NCBI GenBank assembly: GCA_964058805.1
Contig: CAXKVV010000053.1
Coordinates: 1-64,000 of the forward strand
Direction: 5' to 3'
DNA: 64,000 nt
Source: Schoenoplectus triqueter
Taxonomy: Eukaryota; Streptophyta; Magnoliopsida; Poales; Cyperaceae
In this document: positions 33,850 through 45,856 of the stretch, piece by piece
Layout: each line of letters starts with the position of its first letter
Position numbering within the stretch: position 1 is the stretch's first letter
Translations under genes and position numbers: made by a program
Notes under the pieces: generated by a model
What the model was told of the DNA's origin: nothing
Databases searched by the model: none
Seen by the model: the letters and a program-made list of their open reading frames with translations, nothing else

Positions 33850-34689
33850 TATATCCGAGTGCTGTAAGAGAAAGAATAGGAAATTACCTTGTTGCAAGCA
33901 CTATCGATGATGTGTAATCTCAGGGGTTGCAATTTGGTTCAAGACCATGATTTCTTGAGGAGCTTTTTTGAGTGAAGGTCAAGGTATAGTTCAGGCCGTC
34001 CTTTTTTGTGCCCATGAGGGCCTGATCCCCATGACTTCTTTGAGGTAATCTGTCATCCTATTTAGTTATCACTTGAACTAGTAGGTCATTTACATGGTTT
34101 CTTCTTGAGTATTTATAATTTTTGTTTATACCCCTTGGATGCATCAAAATACCGCTGAGGCTGAGCAAAATAAGAATCATCTTATTTTCCTATATAAGCT
34201 GGTACATATCATGAACCCATCATACACCCCGTGAGTAATGAAAAAGAAGGATATCAAGGGCTGAATGATAAGACGGAACCATTATGTAAATTCGCACAAG
34301 TCAATACTCAAAAAATACATGTCAGTGCTCAATTTTACACCGGCCATATTGGGAGGGAATATAGTAAATAAAGATAAAAGAACAGATTTTGTAAATCATA
34401 GAAAAGATATTCTTATAGGCGAAGAAAAATTATATGTGAAAATTCCGTCAAACCCTTCAATTTAAGAAGGCGCGAACAGAAGAAATTATAGACGCACATG
34501 TTAGATTCTTAAATTCATCTATTAGCAAGTACAGCGACGAATTCAAAAAATAAAAAACTCTGAATTGGTTAACAACTTCTAGCCCTACCTCAAAATACCG
34601 GCGCAGGACTCGACAAAATCAGATCGAATGAGAAAAGGCCACCAATAAACGGATTTGGGATGGGAGGAGAGATGAGCAGCGCTGATCCT

Positions 34690-35842
34690 ATAAACCTAAT
34701 CCGAGCAACCCGTCGTCTGAATCATCCGATCTAATTTTTTGAGAGAGTCAAACTAATGTGAATCAGATCCGATCTGAATTAAGTGATCTTAAGAAAAATC
34801 TGAGATCAGACAATTTAAAATTTAAATTGAATCTGAACAACTTAAAAATCGGAGATGATTTGAAATCAGGCAATCTGAAATTTGATTCTATCTCAACCCG
34901 AACAAACGATCTGATCCGACTCGTATTATATATATATATCTAATTACTTCAAAAATATCATATAAATATTAAATTTCTCTTTATAAATTTATCTTTTACA
35001 GTTTATTTTGAAGGAGGTCGAGTTAAGGACGGATTTAAAGAACCGAGTTAAGTATGAATTTCATAAATAATAATGAGTTATTAGTTTATTTTAATACATA
35101 TTAATAAATATATTTATCAATATAACACGTATAAACAGTTGCACATATAATTTTAATAATTTTAATTAAAAAATTACACACATATATATTTAAAATTTAT
35201 ATCGAAATAAAAAATTTATATTTCATATAATCATAATAATATTTATTAATCAAAATTTATATCTCATAAATTAAAATTATCATAAAAAAATAATATTTAT
35301 TAATTAGAATTATCATAAATAGCATGTGTTCGGTTTGTTAATAAAATGAATGATCTATATCGACTTGGAACTGATCTGACTAGACCCAAAATAATTAATT
35401 ATATCAAAATTATTTGAAAAGTCAAATTGATTATAACATAATTGATAATCTAGATCTAACATTATGTAAAATGAATTTCTAAAAAAAATTAAAGTCTAAC
35501 GATTCGAAATCCAACTCGACCCGAAATTCAACCTGACACAAAAATAGAACATCACAAAAAGAACCCGACCTGACCTGACCCGATCAGAAATAACCCGAAA
35601 TCCGAGACTACCTGATATCAGATGACCTGAAATCCGTTCCGACTCAGACCCGAATGACCTGAAACCCGAGATAACCTGAGATACTAAGAATCCGAAACTC
35701 AACCCTACCCGATCCGAAACTCGAAAAAATCCGACAATATTTAACCCAAAACCTGACCCGACCCGGATCAGATTGACCCAAACTCAACTCATGACCCGAC
35801 AAAATCGAACCCAGCCCGACCTGTCTGATTGCCACCTCTAAA
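34690..35842. repeat. Degenerate CCGA/CCTGA-rich repetitive region
   Basis: Two blocks (34700-34930 and 35480-35840) are dense in gatccgat, cccgacc and tgacccga-type short repeats, with AT-rich DNA between. The right block, read on the minus strand, begins gaggtggcaatcagacagg, a motif common at the edges of dispersed plant repeats. No target duplication or protein domain was found. Confidence 0.45.
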
Positions 35843-36485
35843 TTAGAGACCAATAAACACCTAGATCCGGGTCTTAATCTGGTAGCATAAAAAATGTTCT
35901 GGCTTCATCTATACCGCTCGTCCGGAGCAAAATCAGGACACTAGACGATCAGGATGGATGAACAGTGCACGCTCCAGATTTGCAGATCGTCGATATAGTT
36001 TAGACTTTAGACCAACTTTTTTTATTTAAGAATATTAAATATCATAATTTTGAAAAAAAAGGAAGAAGATGAATTTGGCATTTTAAAGAAGCCAATGTTT
36101 ACATTTCCTGTCAGAACTGTATTGTCAAAATGTATAATGCTAAAATTGGAATTAAAATTTTTATTTTACAAGGATCCAGGATTGTATGAACAGCTTATAA
36201 TTGGATATTCCCCCAAGCATTTTGTGAGGATGTGACAAAATCGTAAATATTTGATTATATGAAGTGATACAATAAATTATGTGATACTTCAGCCGACCGG
36301 CCCAAAGCAGTGGTACAGTTCCTAAAAACAGTCGTAAAATGGTCCAGCCCAGCCCAGACCAGCCCAGACCAGGAAAAGATGAATCGAACAACAACTGGTT
36401 CTCTCGGTGGGGGTTTTAGTCGGCGCTTGACAGCAACACATCCAGGGCCTCACTGAGACAGTGAGTTTTAAAATTTTAATTATTA

Positions 36486-36956
36486 CTAGCTATATATTCG
36501 TGCGTTGCAACAGACTCTTTTATTTAAATATTAAAATATTATAAAATAAAAAAATTCATATTTATCTAATATTAAATTATAAATTCACCAAATTATAGAG
36601 AAAACCTATAATAAATACTATATTTAATTTTGGATGAGATTTTTGCACAGTATGAGTTAATGATTCATCATTTTTATGGTAAGAAAAGTAAATTATTCTA
36701 ACATATATTATCACCATTAATTTCTTACAAAATATGCACAAGGTTGCTAAATAAAAAAAGCAATATTATGGAAATAATAGTATATAAGGGAAAGAAATGG
36801 AGAGAAAGAGAGAATCAATGGACGCGATCATATACGTTCGATCAACCAAAAATAAATATTATTCGTCTGATTGAGGAATAAAATGGGTATAATAAAAAAT
36901 TACCATGACAAAAAATGGACACTCCAATTCTTAGATGCTTTATATAATAGTATAGA
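36486..36956 (-). mobile_element. Non-autonomous Helitron, 471 bp
   Basis: Read on the minus strand it starts TCTATACTATTATATAAAG directly after A and ends in CTAG directly before T, the Helitron insertion pattern. The 3' end has a GC-containing short stem (tgcaacgca) about 12 nt before CTAG. It has no coding capacity. Its 5' end matches that of the Helitron at 38655. Confidence 0.65.
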
Positions 36957-37385
36957 TTTGCAATATTGATTTCCATATGGCTATGCATCAGTACAGTTGT
37001 GAGATGTGACATAGCCATTATCCTGCCATGTGATGATATCTCGCTAAATTGTTAGCGCGAACTAATTAACAATATATTTACCTTAGAGAATGTAAATGAA
37101 GACGATAAGATCAATTAATATACACAAAAAAGATGAGAAGATTAATTCATTTATTTGTATACTTATAATTTGTGCTTTACACCTCTTCGCATGGTAGGTC
37201 GTAGTCGAAAGCTAAATACCAGAAGTTGAAAAGCTTAATTTCATGTTCATCTAACAGACTAAATCTAAAGATTTAAAAATACAGAAAGGCAACCAAAAAA
37301 CATAGCCCGGGAAGCATCTGGCACAAATTCGCTCTCTTTTTCCGACCCAGTACATTCTATGCAATAGCCTAGCAGCAGTTTGTGT

Positions 37386-37758
37386 CGGGGGCGGATCTAT
37401 ATGTATTTAGGGGCGTCAGTAATATTTTCGGTAATTTATTCTCTTTAAATTTTTTTTATCCCCTTTAAATTGTCTAATTATTTTTATTGAGAAAAAAATT
37501 TAATATCGTGCATAATGAAATAATTATGTAAATATATCAAAATATAAGGTTCCGTAGACGAAAACTTTCTTCATCAACTTAATTATCTATTGCTTTGAGT
37601 TTTATTTCGTTGTTATTTTAATAAAACTTTTATTAGGTAAGCATATATATTAAATTATTAATCTTTTACTTAGTACTTGATTAGTTAATGAGTTTGAACC
37701 CGATAATCCATTACAATCTGATAGTTGCCCCCCGACTAAAATCCTACATCCGCCCCTG
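37386..37758. mobile_element. hAT-type MITE, 373 bp
   Basis: The left end cgggggcggatctat and right end catccgcccctg are inverted copies of the common hAT terminus CAGGGGCGGAT. The flanking 8-mers (gtttgtgt and ttttatgc) are only partly alike, so the insertion is old. The body is about 75-80% similar by eye to 50925-51372. Confidence 0.7.
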
Positions 37759-37899
37759 TTTTATGCATTGTGTGACATCTGCTCTGATTCTCTTTACCAG
37801 CATCCAAGGCAGGACGTGAAGCTACTGAGTTGGCGTATCAAAAATGAAGCTATTTCTTTGCTTCCAAATTTGCCAACATGTTGCAATCCGCTGTTAATT

Positions 37900-38262
37900 T
37901 TGGAGAAAAATAGAGTCCCGTTATCAATTTCAAAAAAATTAGAAAAAAATTCTAAAAATAGAAAAAAAATATAGATATATTATTTTACTTATAAATGGAT
38001 GGTCTGTCAAATTTTATATAATTTCATTAACATTTGATAGTTATCAAAGACCGTTAATTTAGAATCGTTAGAAATATTAGTGAAAATTCGTTAAATTTGA
38101 TTATCTTTGATGGACTATCAAACGTTAATGAAATTATATAAAATTTGACAGATTTATCAATCTATAAGTAAAATAATATATTTATAATTTTTTTTATTTT
38201 TAAATTTTATTTTTATTTTTTTAAAATTGATAACGAAACTCTATTCTTCTTCAAGAATGACA
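37900..38262. mobile_element. Fold-back MITE, copy 1
   Basis: The left arm includes aaaaatagagtcccgttatc and the right arm includes gataacgaaactctattctt, inverted copies. Inner arms mirror each other further (gatagttatcaaagaccgtt against tctttgatggactatcaaac). The whole forms a hairpin of about 360 bp. Confidence 0.65.
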
Positions 38263-38654
38263 GCAAATTTGAAGCCCTTGCCAGCAGGGTTGTAAACCAG
38301 ATGTTCACTTCTGAGGGAGCTGTTGAAACGTCTTTCAACGAATGCGAGGAAAAGAATGCTCTTACTTTTATCTCAAAATAATAGTGCGTATAAACGCGTA
38401 GAAACAACGGTTTGTAAACCATAATTGAAGCAAAATAATTGACATGTGGGCAGGTCGTTGACATTATTGGAAGATAATTTTGTTTACCAGAATTCTACTT
38501 GTGTATTTATTGCCTTAAGTAAAATTTTCTTAATTTAAGAAATTTTGATGGACTCGGAAAGGTAATGGAACTTTAATTGCAGTCAATAAGAAATTTTACA
38601 AAAAAACTTTTAATTTGTAGTAGCATGTGTACAACATATGATATCTCTACATAA

Positions 38655-39482
38655 TTTATACTATTATATAAAACAGCTAAGTACTAGATGCGTTCATTTT
38701 TTAACAGGATATTCAAATTTTCATAACACCCATTTAATTTTTCATGCAATGGTTGAGATTCAATTTGATTAACTACAGCGATAGATATCGTTTCTAATTT
38801 TTAATTTCCTCTCTATTCGGAAATGATATTTTTTTGAAAAGGTAAAAATTTAATGTCAATTAACTAAAACAATATGATATTATATCTTTCCTAATAATTG
38901 ATAGATATTTTCTGATCATCTTATTTTTATAGTAATTATTTTTTAAATCGACTTCTCTTGTTAGATGATATTCTTTAATAATTATTTTCTAAATTGACTT
39001 TTCTTGTTGGGTGATATTCTATAATAATTATTATTTTTAATTATTCCCTTTTTGTTTTATCTTGTATAGAAGTTCTCTCTGATAGTATATCTCACAATTT
39101 TAGATTTAAAAGTGTCTGCAAATATTAAAGTGAAGATGACAATTATGTTATATATTTTTGATGAAAAGAATAATTTGCTCATTGATAAGTGTTTTGTTAT
39201 TAATGATACGACATACATCATTTGTATAACTAAAAAGATGGGAAAACATGCATGATAAATTGACTATCATAATTATATAAAGACAGATGAGGGAATTAGA
39301 AATATTTCAATATTTTTTCTTTTAGAAATATTAATCATATATTTCATCAAGATATTTTAGAAAATAGAGGTGAGAAATTTTTGTTTTTTCTAATATAAAT
39401 GTATTCAGTTGACAAAATAATCTATTATTGTTTTATGTATCTAAATAAAAATATCCGCCGTAATGCGTGGGTATGCAGCTAG
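38655..39482 (+). mobile_element. Non-autonomous Helitron, 828 bp
   Basis: The 5' end (tttatactattatataaaac after A) matches the 5' end of the Helitron at 36956 except for TC to TT. The 3' end reads ccgccgtaatgcgtggg, a GC hairpin, then tatgcagCTAG followed by T. No Rep/helicase frame. Confidence 0.7.
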
Positions 39483-40372
39483 TTTTATCAGAAAAACAAT
39501 AACCATCTATTGACAAAATTTATTAAAAATCCATTTATGTTGTTAACTATTGGGTTAATAATTTTTTATTTAGTTATTTTATAAATTTTACAATATGCAT
39601 TAGCATGAAAAGTAAGAAAAAGGTGAAATTGAAATATATTCTTCAAAAAAAATTCAAATTTTAATTGGTTCAATTCTTTTTATGAAACCTTTAGCATTGA
39701 ATCAAACTATCAATTTTGTTCAATCAAAAATGCTATGAGAATTATATAAATAGTAAATATATGAACTCGGACAATAATTATCTACTAAAAATCAGAAGTG
39801 TACAATATAATTTTCATTTGCGGAGCAAAATGATATATAAATAAATCTAAAGGAATTATCATATTGTGAAATTTGATTCATTTGATCCTAAAAATCGCAT
39901 TATGTTCATTCAATTAATCTTATGACGCGTATTGAATATCTTTAAATATGAATAACGTTTGTTAATTTTTTTTTAAAAGTTTATGAACTTATCATATCGG
40001 GTTTTATGAACCCAAATATAATTTTAGATTGATCTACAAATCTATTAAAAATTTCATCAAGCCATAGAAATATTAATGAGAATGATTTGAAGATGTTATT
40101 GTATTTTGTTATTATTTAACTTCAAAATTTTCTCAAGTACTTCAAAAAAAGCAACATATTACTTTTTTCATAAAATTAACTAATTTTTTTTTGCAAAATT
40201 AAGAAAAATAAATAATATTTTATGCTATTTCAATGATATTTTTCCATATAAATTATCTAAATTTATCTTTAAAAGTAACAGAATCTATTAAAAATATTTT
40301 ATCAAATAGAGTTGTGAATAAGATGAGATATCTTAAAAAATTCTTTATTTATATAATTTGAAACAATGGGTT
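39483..40372. other. AT-rich intergenic DNA, nothing recognised
   Basis: Over 75% A+T by eye, without open frames of note or element borders. Confidence 0.5.
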
Positions 40373-40722
40373 ATTTTGACAACCTTGACAATGAGATTCT
40401 TAATAAATATGAAAATTTTTTTTTAAAAAATTATAGATATGTTATTGTACCTATAAATTGATGGTCATTCAAATTACATACAACTTTATCATTATTTGAT
40501 AGTCCATCAAAGATCGTTAATTTGAAACCGTTGTAAATTATATGAAAATTTGTTGACCTTTGATGGGCTATCAAATAACAATGAAATTCTATGAAATTTG
40601 ACTGATCATCAATCTATACGTAGAAGAACACATCTATAAATATTTTTTTCTTTTTAAAGATTTTTTTCATATTTATTTGAATATTCATTGACAAAATTGT
40701 CAAGATTTTATTCATTGTCAAC
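40373..40722. mobile_element. Fold-back MITE, copy 2
   Basis: The outer arms gacaaccttgacaatgag and cattgacaaaattgtcaag/cattgtcaacc are inverted. The inner part (gatagtccatcaaagatcgt against acctttgatgggctatcaaa) is the same family as 37900-38262. Confidence 0.6.
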
Positions 40723-41399
40723 CGATCCCACCCATTACATATTGTCGAGATATCTTGCTCAACATACTTGATTTTGAAAAAAAAAAAATAAAGGAATTGA
40801 AATATCACATGATTTTGTGACCTTGAAAATACATTTTGTAGATAGTACGCAATAATTTCATCTGACTAAAAATGGACAGACCACAGCCACTTCAACTCCA
40901 CTCTTATGTAGCTCATGCCCAGAGCTCTTAAAACTCGACCATCCATAAAAATCAGATAAAAAAATCAATTTGATAATATGTTTGATTTGAAATGAATTAA
41001 CGCAGAGTACTCATCCTCCTTTAAAACAAGCATTATATACCTCTTTTTTTTTAGAGAGAACATTATAGGCAGATCTGTATCTTCTGTCATAATTTTTATG
41101 ACAGCTTGCTCTCATAATATTTTTCGCTCATTGAATTTATTTAAACGAATGAGATTTGACAATAGAGATCTTACTGTCACTGACACAAAAAAAATTACAA
41201 CAGCGGATGCCATAGAAAAAGTACGGCCGCTAATTCATTTTCAATTTTTCATCATAGACTTCTCGTTCAAGCACTGTAGATATACAGTCCAAGAGACTAA
41301 ATTAGTATACATATAATAGATCTGATTGGGAAACAACGAGGGATTGTAGGATCCCGGATTATAGTACCCGTATCAGTATCACCACTATTTATTTATTTA

Positions 41400-41460
41400 T
41401 TTCAACTTTCATATAATAATTTTATGAACTCTTTTGCGAAAGTAACCCTCCAATCTTTTT
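41400..41460 (+). other. Vestige of CYP94-type upstream region
   Basis: The stretch with actttcatataataatttta and ctcttttgcgaaagtaacc parallels the far-upstream regions of the two intact P450 genes (around 45000-45050 and 52020-52072). It shows that the 5' flank of the first P450 copy once existed here, while its exon 1 is gone. Confidence 0.5.
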
Positions 41461-41682
41461 TTTTAATTTCAACTTTCATATAATTTTCTAAGAAAAAGAA
41501 GAATTTTATCAAAAAAAAAGAACAAGTCCCATAACGGTAATCTACTACATGACTAACATTTTATCATTAAAGGACACATGTTCTATGCAGCAAAAAAAAA
41601 AATGTCATAGCAATATTGGCACTGAGAAACGTCTATAATAGAACATGAATGATTGGGAGATGACAACAAGCTGTCATAAAAA

Positions 41683-41812
41683 ATGGACCTTGAATGAGTC
41701 ACATATATACTGATTCAGATATGGAGATGACAACAAGCACTGAGAAACTGTCATAATTTTTATTAAAAATATATATTATATATATAAAGAAATTGGACCT
41801 TGAATGAGTCAC
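41683..41812. repeat. Tandem duplication of P450 intron-1 sequence
   Basis: The block tggaccttgaatgagtcaca followed by tatatactgat occurs at 41683 and again at 41793, 110 bp apart. It resembles the ggtaccttgaatgtgagtc segment of intron 1 in the third P450 copy (about 53575), placing it as remnant intron sequence. Confidence 0.6.
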
Positions 41813-41883
41813 ATATATACTGATACCGATATGAATGATTGGGAGATGACTTGCTCCTTGAATCACACTTCTAATTGATACAG

Positions 41884-42790
41884 GACTTGTCAACCGGTCG
41901 TTTCTTAGAACCATTTGAAGATATGTGGAAGATGAAGAAGTTCCTCAACATTGACACTGAGAAACGCCTGAAAGCAGCGTTGTCAATTGTCGAGCGATAC
42001 AAGACGAACATTATTCATGCCCATATGTTGAAGGGAATAGAATTGGATGGCAAAGAAGATATGCTTTCGCATTTTGCATCGAGCGGGGATCATAATGAGG
42101 TTGTGATTCGGGATATTATAACCAACTTTCTCCTTGCCGGCCGTGAGACTACTTCAACAGCACTTACATGGTTCTTTTGGCTGGTACCAGTTTACTGCTG
42201 TTAATTAAAAAAATTGACAATATGCAAAGCACAGCAATGTACAGGCTTAGAAATTAATTTCTCACTTCGTTTAGGTGTCAACAAAGCCAGATATCGAGAA
42301 AAAAAATTCTAGATGAGATAAAATTAGTACGTACTTTTGGCAAAATCACAACTGAAACATTTGGCTTTATTCCCTAAGAGAAATGAATTACCTACATGCG
42401 GCCATCACAGAGTCAATGAGGTTGTACCCACCGGTGCCTTTGGACACGGTATCATGCAAAGAGGATGACTTGATGCCGGATGGTACTTTTGTCGGCAAGG
42501 GATGGTTTGTTACTTACGCTACATACGCCATGGGGAGGTCGGAGGACATTTGGGGAAAGGATTGCATGGATTTCAAGCCAGAAAGATGGCTCGATGAAAG
42601 TGGGGTTTTCAAACCTGAGAGTCCGTTCAGGTAACAAGACTTCCATTAAATATGAAACTGATCAATGCGACCCTCCTGATCAAGATAGAATTATATTAAT
42701 TGTTAGTCTGAATTGAGTGTATACTCTCTGTAACCCTCAAGATGAAGGGGAGTTTACCTGTTCAACTCAGCAAAAGAGAAGACTGGTTAG
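41884..42790 (+). pseudogene. CYP94-like P450 pseudogene (copy 1)
   Basis: Exon 2 is intact (41884-42183, 300 nt, AGRETTSTALTWFFWL I-helix motif). Exon 3 (42275-42630) keeps its 356-nt length but has one inserted A in the run near 42299-42307 and one compensating deletion near 42375. Together these scramble about 25 codons and create a TGA and further stops. ESMRLYPPVP and the KPERWL motif survive. Exon 1 is missing altogether. Exon 4 has lost its first two thirds including the haem-binding FxxGxRxCxG loop; only the last part (about 42716-42790) remains, followed by 3' flank matching copy 3. The gene cannot give a working P450. Confidence 0.9.
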
Positions 42791-43027
42791 TGAATGTTCG
42801 AATTTGAATGGTTTTAGCATCATAAAAATAAGATCTCATGTACATGAGAATCACTGATTTTGTTTTTCTAGCTTCCTCAAAATATCCAGAATTGATATGC
42901 GGAGTTTAACAACCTGTGTTCACTGGTAGTTTGGTACAAATAGAATTTTGAATTGCATTCTTCACTCAGCCCATTTATTTCATTTCCATCTTAGATTTTC
43001 TGAAGTGAGAATAAAGCCTATCACGAG

Positions 43028-43261
43028 ATGGGCCTAGAAATTGTTATGGATCAACGTTTCCCTTTTTGGGCTATCGGGTTCGGAACCTCCTTCAAGTCAT
43101 CAAGTGCGTTAGACAGAGATCCGATCCAAAGCCTTTATGAGTTTTCTGAACTTGCGATTGATGATGAAGGAAAAAAAAACAATATTGAGAAATCATTTAT
43201 TTTTCCAACGGGGCAATTTTTTTCGGAATATCTTCATGGTAAAGCGCTATTATATGTCTAA
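43028..43261 (+). other. Unidentified open frame of 77 codons
   Basis: The frame MGLEIVMDQRFPFWAIGFG continues with SLYEFSELAIDDEGKKNN and FIFPTGQFFSEYLHGKALLY. It is more protein-like than neighbouring sequence. No family recognised, no introns evident, no promoter assigned. It could be an organellar or host gene fragment. Confidence 0.25.
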
Positions 43262-43586
43262 ATATTATGCAGAATTTCAAATAACCTTGCTGATCATAAT
43301 ATAATATTGGGTGAGCCAGGGAAGTATTGATATTAATTCGATAGAGTACAAATGTGCGCTGCTTGTTTATCAATATTAGATTACAAAAAAAAATATATAT
43401 AATTTAGCACGCTACTGAAAATATGTTAGTTAAAAAAAATAAGAAAACATCAAAAGTACTTAGTTTTAGATTGTATGTTGCGGGTTTAATTTACTATTTT
43501 GTTGCTTTACTATGTTTTTGTTGATACATTATAAGTAGTTCCCGAAAAGAAATAGAAACTAACAGATGCTTAGTCTATTTTATTAG

Positions 43587-43590
43587 ACTA

Positions 43591-43631
<41 letters not shown>

Positions 43632-43632
43632 T
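43587..43632. repeat. (TA)n microsatellite
   Basis: Nearly pure ta dinucleotide run interrupted once by gt; it abuts the MITE that starts at 43633. Confidence 0.9.
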
Positions 43633-44043
43633 AGTAAAGATACCGTGAGCTTAAACTCACGGAGTCTTTCCGTGAACTTAACTCAAAAAATATATCAAAT
43701 CATATCCAAATTTTAATTTATCATTCTCATTAAATTATTTATATGAAAATCTCATGGGATGCTAAAATTTGGAGCGTTTTGAGCTTTTTAAGTCATGGTT
43801 TTTAATTTTTCAAAATCAACTCTAAAAATAATAATAAAATATTTAATATTTGAACATCATTTTAGAAAATTAAAAATGGTGGGTTAAAAAACTCAAAATA
43901 CTCCAAATTTTTGCATCCCACAAGATTTTAATATAAAGAATTTAATGAGCATGATAAATTAAAATTTGGAGATGATTTGATTTACTTTTGAGTTAAGCTC
44001 ACGGAAGGCCTCCGTAAGCTTAAGCTCACGGTATCTTTATTCT
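43633..44043. mobile_element. Fold-back MITE with long terminal inverted repeats, 411 bp
   Basis: The left end agtaaagataccgtgagctt and right end aagctcacggtatctttat are inverted, and the arms pair over most of the element (for example gggatgctaaaatttggag against ctccaaatttttgcatccc). It is flanked by TA and TC microsatellites. Related copies lie at 44512-44800 and at the window start. Confidence 0.8.
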
Positions 44044-44048
44044 CTCTT

Positions 44049-44079
<31 letters not shown>

Positions 44080-44096
44080 TAGACTAATATACATAT

Positions 44097-44485
44097 AGTC
44101 GGACTACGGTGTTTTATAAAGTATAAAGACGTTGCGTGCTTTGCGCTCTATTCTTAATTTCAAGTCAGAAATAATCGATCTGAACCGTTCAATATAATCT
44201 CCATATCAAAATCTATTAGGAAACCAAATTTTAGATTTTTTTGTTATTTTTTCTAGTGAGGAGAAAATGATTTGATTTGAGAATTCTGATTCATCAAAAA
44301 ATGACAGTTGTTCCCTATCCAAAAAAATAACAAATAAATTTCAAAAAATATAAATTTGGGCTTACTAATAGATTTTGATATTGAGATTAGATTGAACGGT
44401 TTTGATTGATCATTTTTTACTTAAAATTAATAATAGAACGCAAAGCACACAATGATCTTGTACTTTGTAAAGCACCATAGCCTAA
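44097..44485. mobile_element. Second MITE family with about 60-bp TIRs
   Basis: The left end ggactacggtgttttataaa, then tgcgtgctttgcgctctatt is mirrored at the right end by aatagaacgcaaagcacaca, then tactttgtaaagcaccatag. A second inner pair is ctgaaccgttcaatataatc against gattagattgaacggttttg. Non-coding. Confidence 0.75.
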
Positions 44486-44511
44486 TTCTATATATATATA
44501 GAGAGAGAGAG

Positions 44512-44802
44512 AGTAAAGATACAGTGAGCTTAAACTCACGAAGGTCTTCTGTGAACTTAACTCAAAATGAGATTTTTAAGTCACCGTTTTTAATTTTTAA
44601 AAATGATATTGAAAGATTGAATATATTATTATTATTATTATTAGATCTCATTTTCAAAAATTAAAAATCATAACTTAAGAACCTCAAAACACTCCAAATT
44701 TTTGCATCCCATGAGATTTTCATATAAATAATTTAATGAGCATGATAAATTAAAAATTTGAGATAATTTGATGTAATTTTTAAGTTAAATCTCACGGTAT
44801 AT
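44512..44802. mobile_element. Fold-back MITE, second copy of the 43633 family
   Basis: It starts gtaaagatacagtgagctta, contains actccaaatttttgcatccc and ends aaatctcacggtatatt. Internally deleted relative to 43633-44043. Confidence 0.7.
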
Positions 44803-44867
44803 TGAGGCAATAATTCTTCGGTAATGAGCGACAGTAAAATTTTCTCAAAATATGTTGGATAAATAAC

Positions 44868-45060
44868 TTGCATGTTTTGACAAGCCAAAGTTTTTCTTGG
44901 GCAATAATCCCTCATTTTCCCCTCTATTATATTTTCGCTTGGGAAACAAGAAGGGGCTTATTAGGTCCACAGTCAAGGTTTTGTTTTTATCAGTTATTAC
45001 TTTCAGATAATATATAGTCGTATATACTCTTTTAAAAAATTGCCCCTTCAATCTTAGCTA
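44868..45060 (+). other. Duplicated upstream block of P450 copy 2
   Basis: The motifs gccaaagtttttcttgggca and gggaaacaagaaggggctta, and the block around 45000-45050, match 51900-52075 upstream of copy 3. The duplication unit therefore includes nearly 1 kb of 5' flank. Confidence 0.6.
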
Positions 45061-45778
45061 TTTAATTGTTTTATTTGCAATATGCGGCGGTGGTCATTAG
45101 AACAAAAATCATAAGATTTGTATTGTTGACAAATGGCAATCATAATATCAACCAAATTATATATAATTAAAAACAGTAAAGGAAAAATGTTACAATTTAG
45201 TTTATTGTTTAATTTCCCCATCTTTAAAATTGTTGCTGACTGCTTTTTATCGAGTTAGACGATCTACGGGATAATTATTAAAAAAAATAAAGTTCTTTAA
45301 ACTAAAAAGCCATACATTAACTGCTTCCACTTAATTTGTTAACATAGATATAAAAGATAGACAAATTATTTGGATTTTGATAATTGGATAATTGGATGAA
45401 TTTCTCTATTCTCAGGTTACATTTTTATATATAGCTAGGAATATAGGATTATAGCAAATAATTACGAAAGTAATAATACAAATTAAAATCAGCAAAACAT
45501 AAGAAAAAGATCCTAATTAAATTCATCTAATATTAAAGCTAGATATATTAACAAATTATACATAAAATTTACTTGTCGTAAAGTTTTGACCATCTTCGAT
45601 TAATTAATATATTTATTTCTTATGAAAGTGCGTAAAACTTGCAGGAAGAAAAATATTTGGAGCCGTACAAAGCGAAGCTAATTTTGGAGTTCGAAAGGAC
45701 AAACATGCAAAAATGCAAAGAACCTTAAAACAATTTTTTTTTTTAATATGATTTTGACCATAGCCAAATTCCTGGAGG

Positions 45779-45786
45779 TATATATA
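45779..45786 (+). promoter_or_regulatory. TATA box of P450 copy 2
   Basis: TATATATA lies 71-78 bases before the ATG at 45857, a normal plant spacing allowing a leader of about 45 nt. Confidence 0.55.
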
Positions 45787-45856
45787 GCCCGTAATTGAGG
45801 TACTCACACATGCCACAACGAAGCAAAAGCAGTTCATAATTCAATTAATAATCAAC

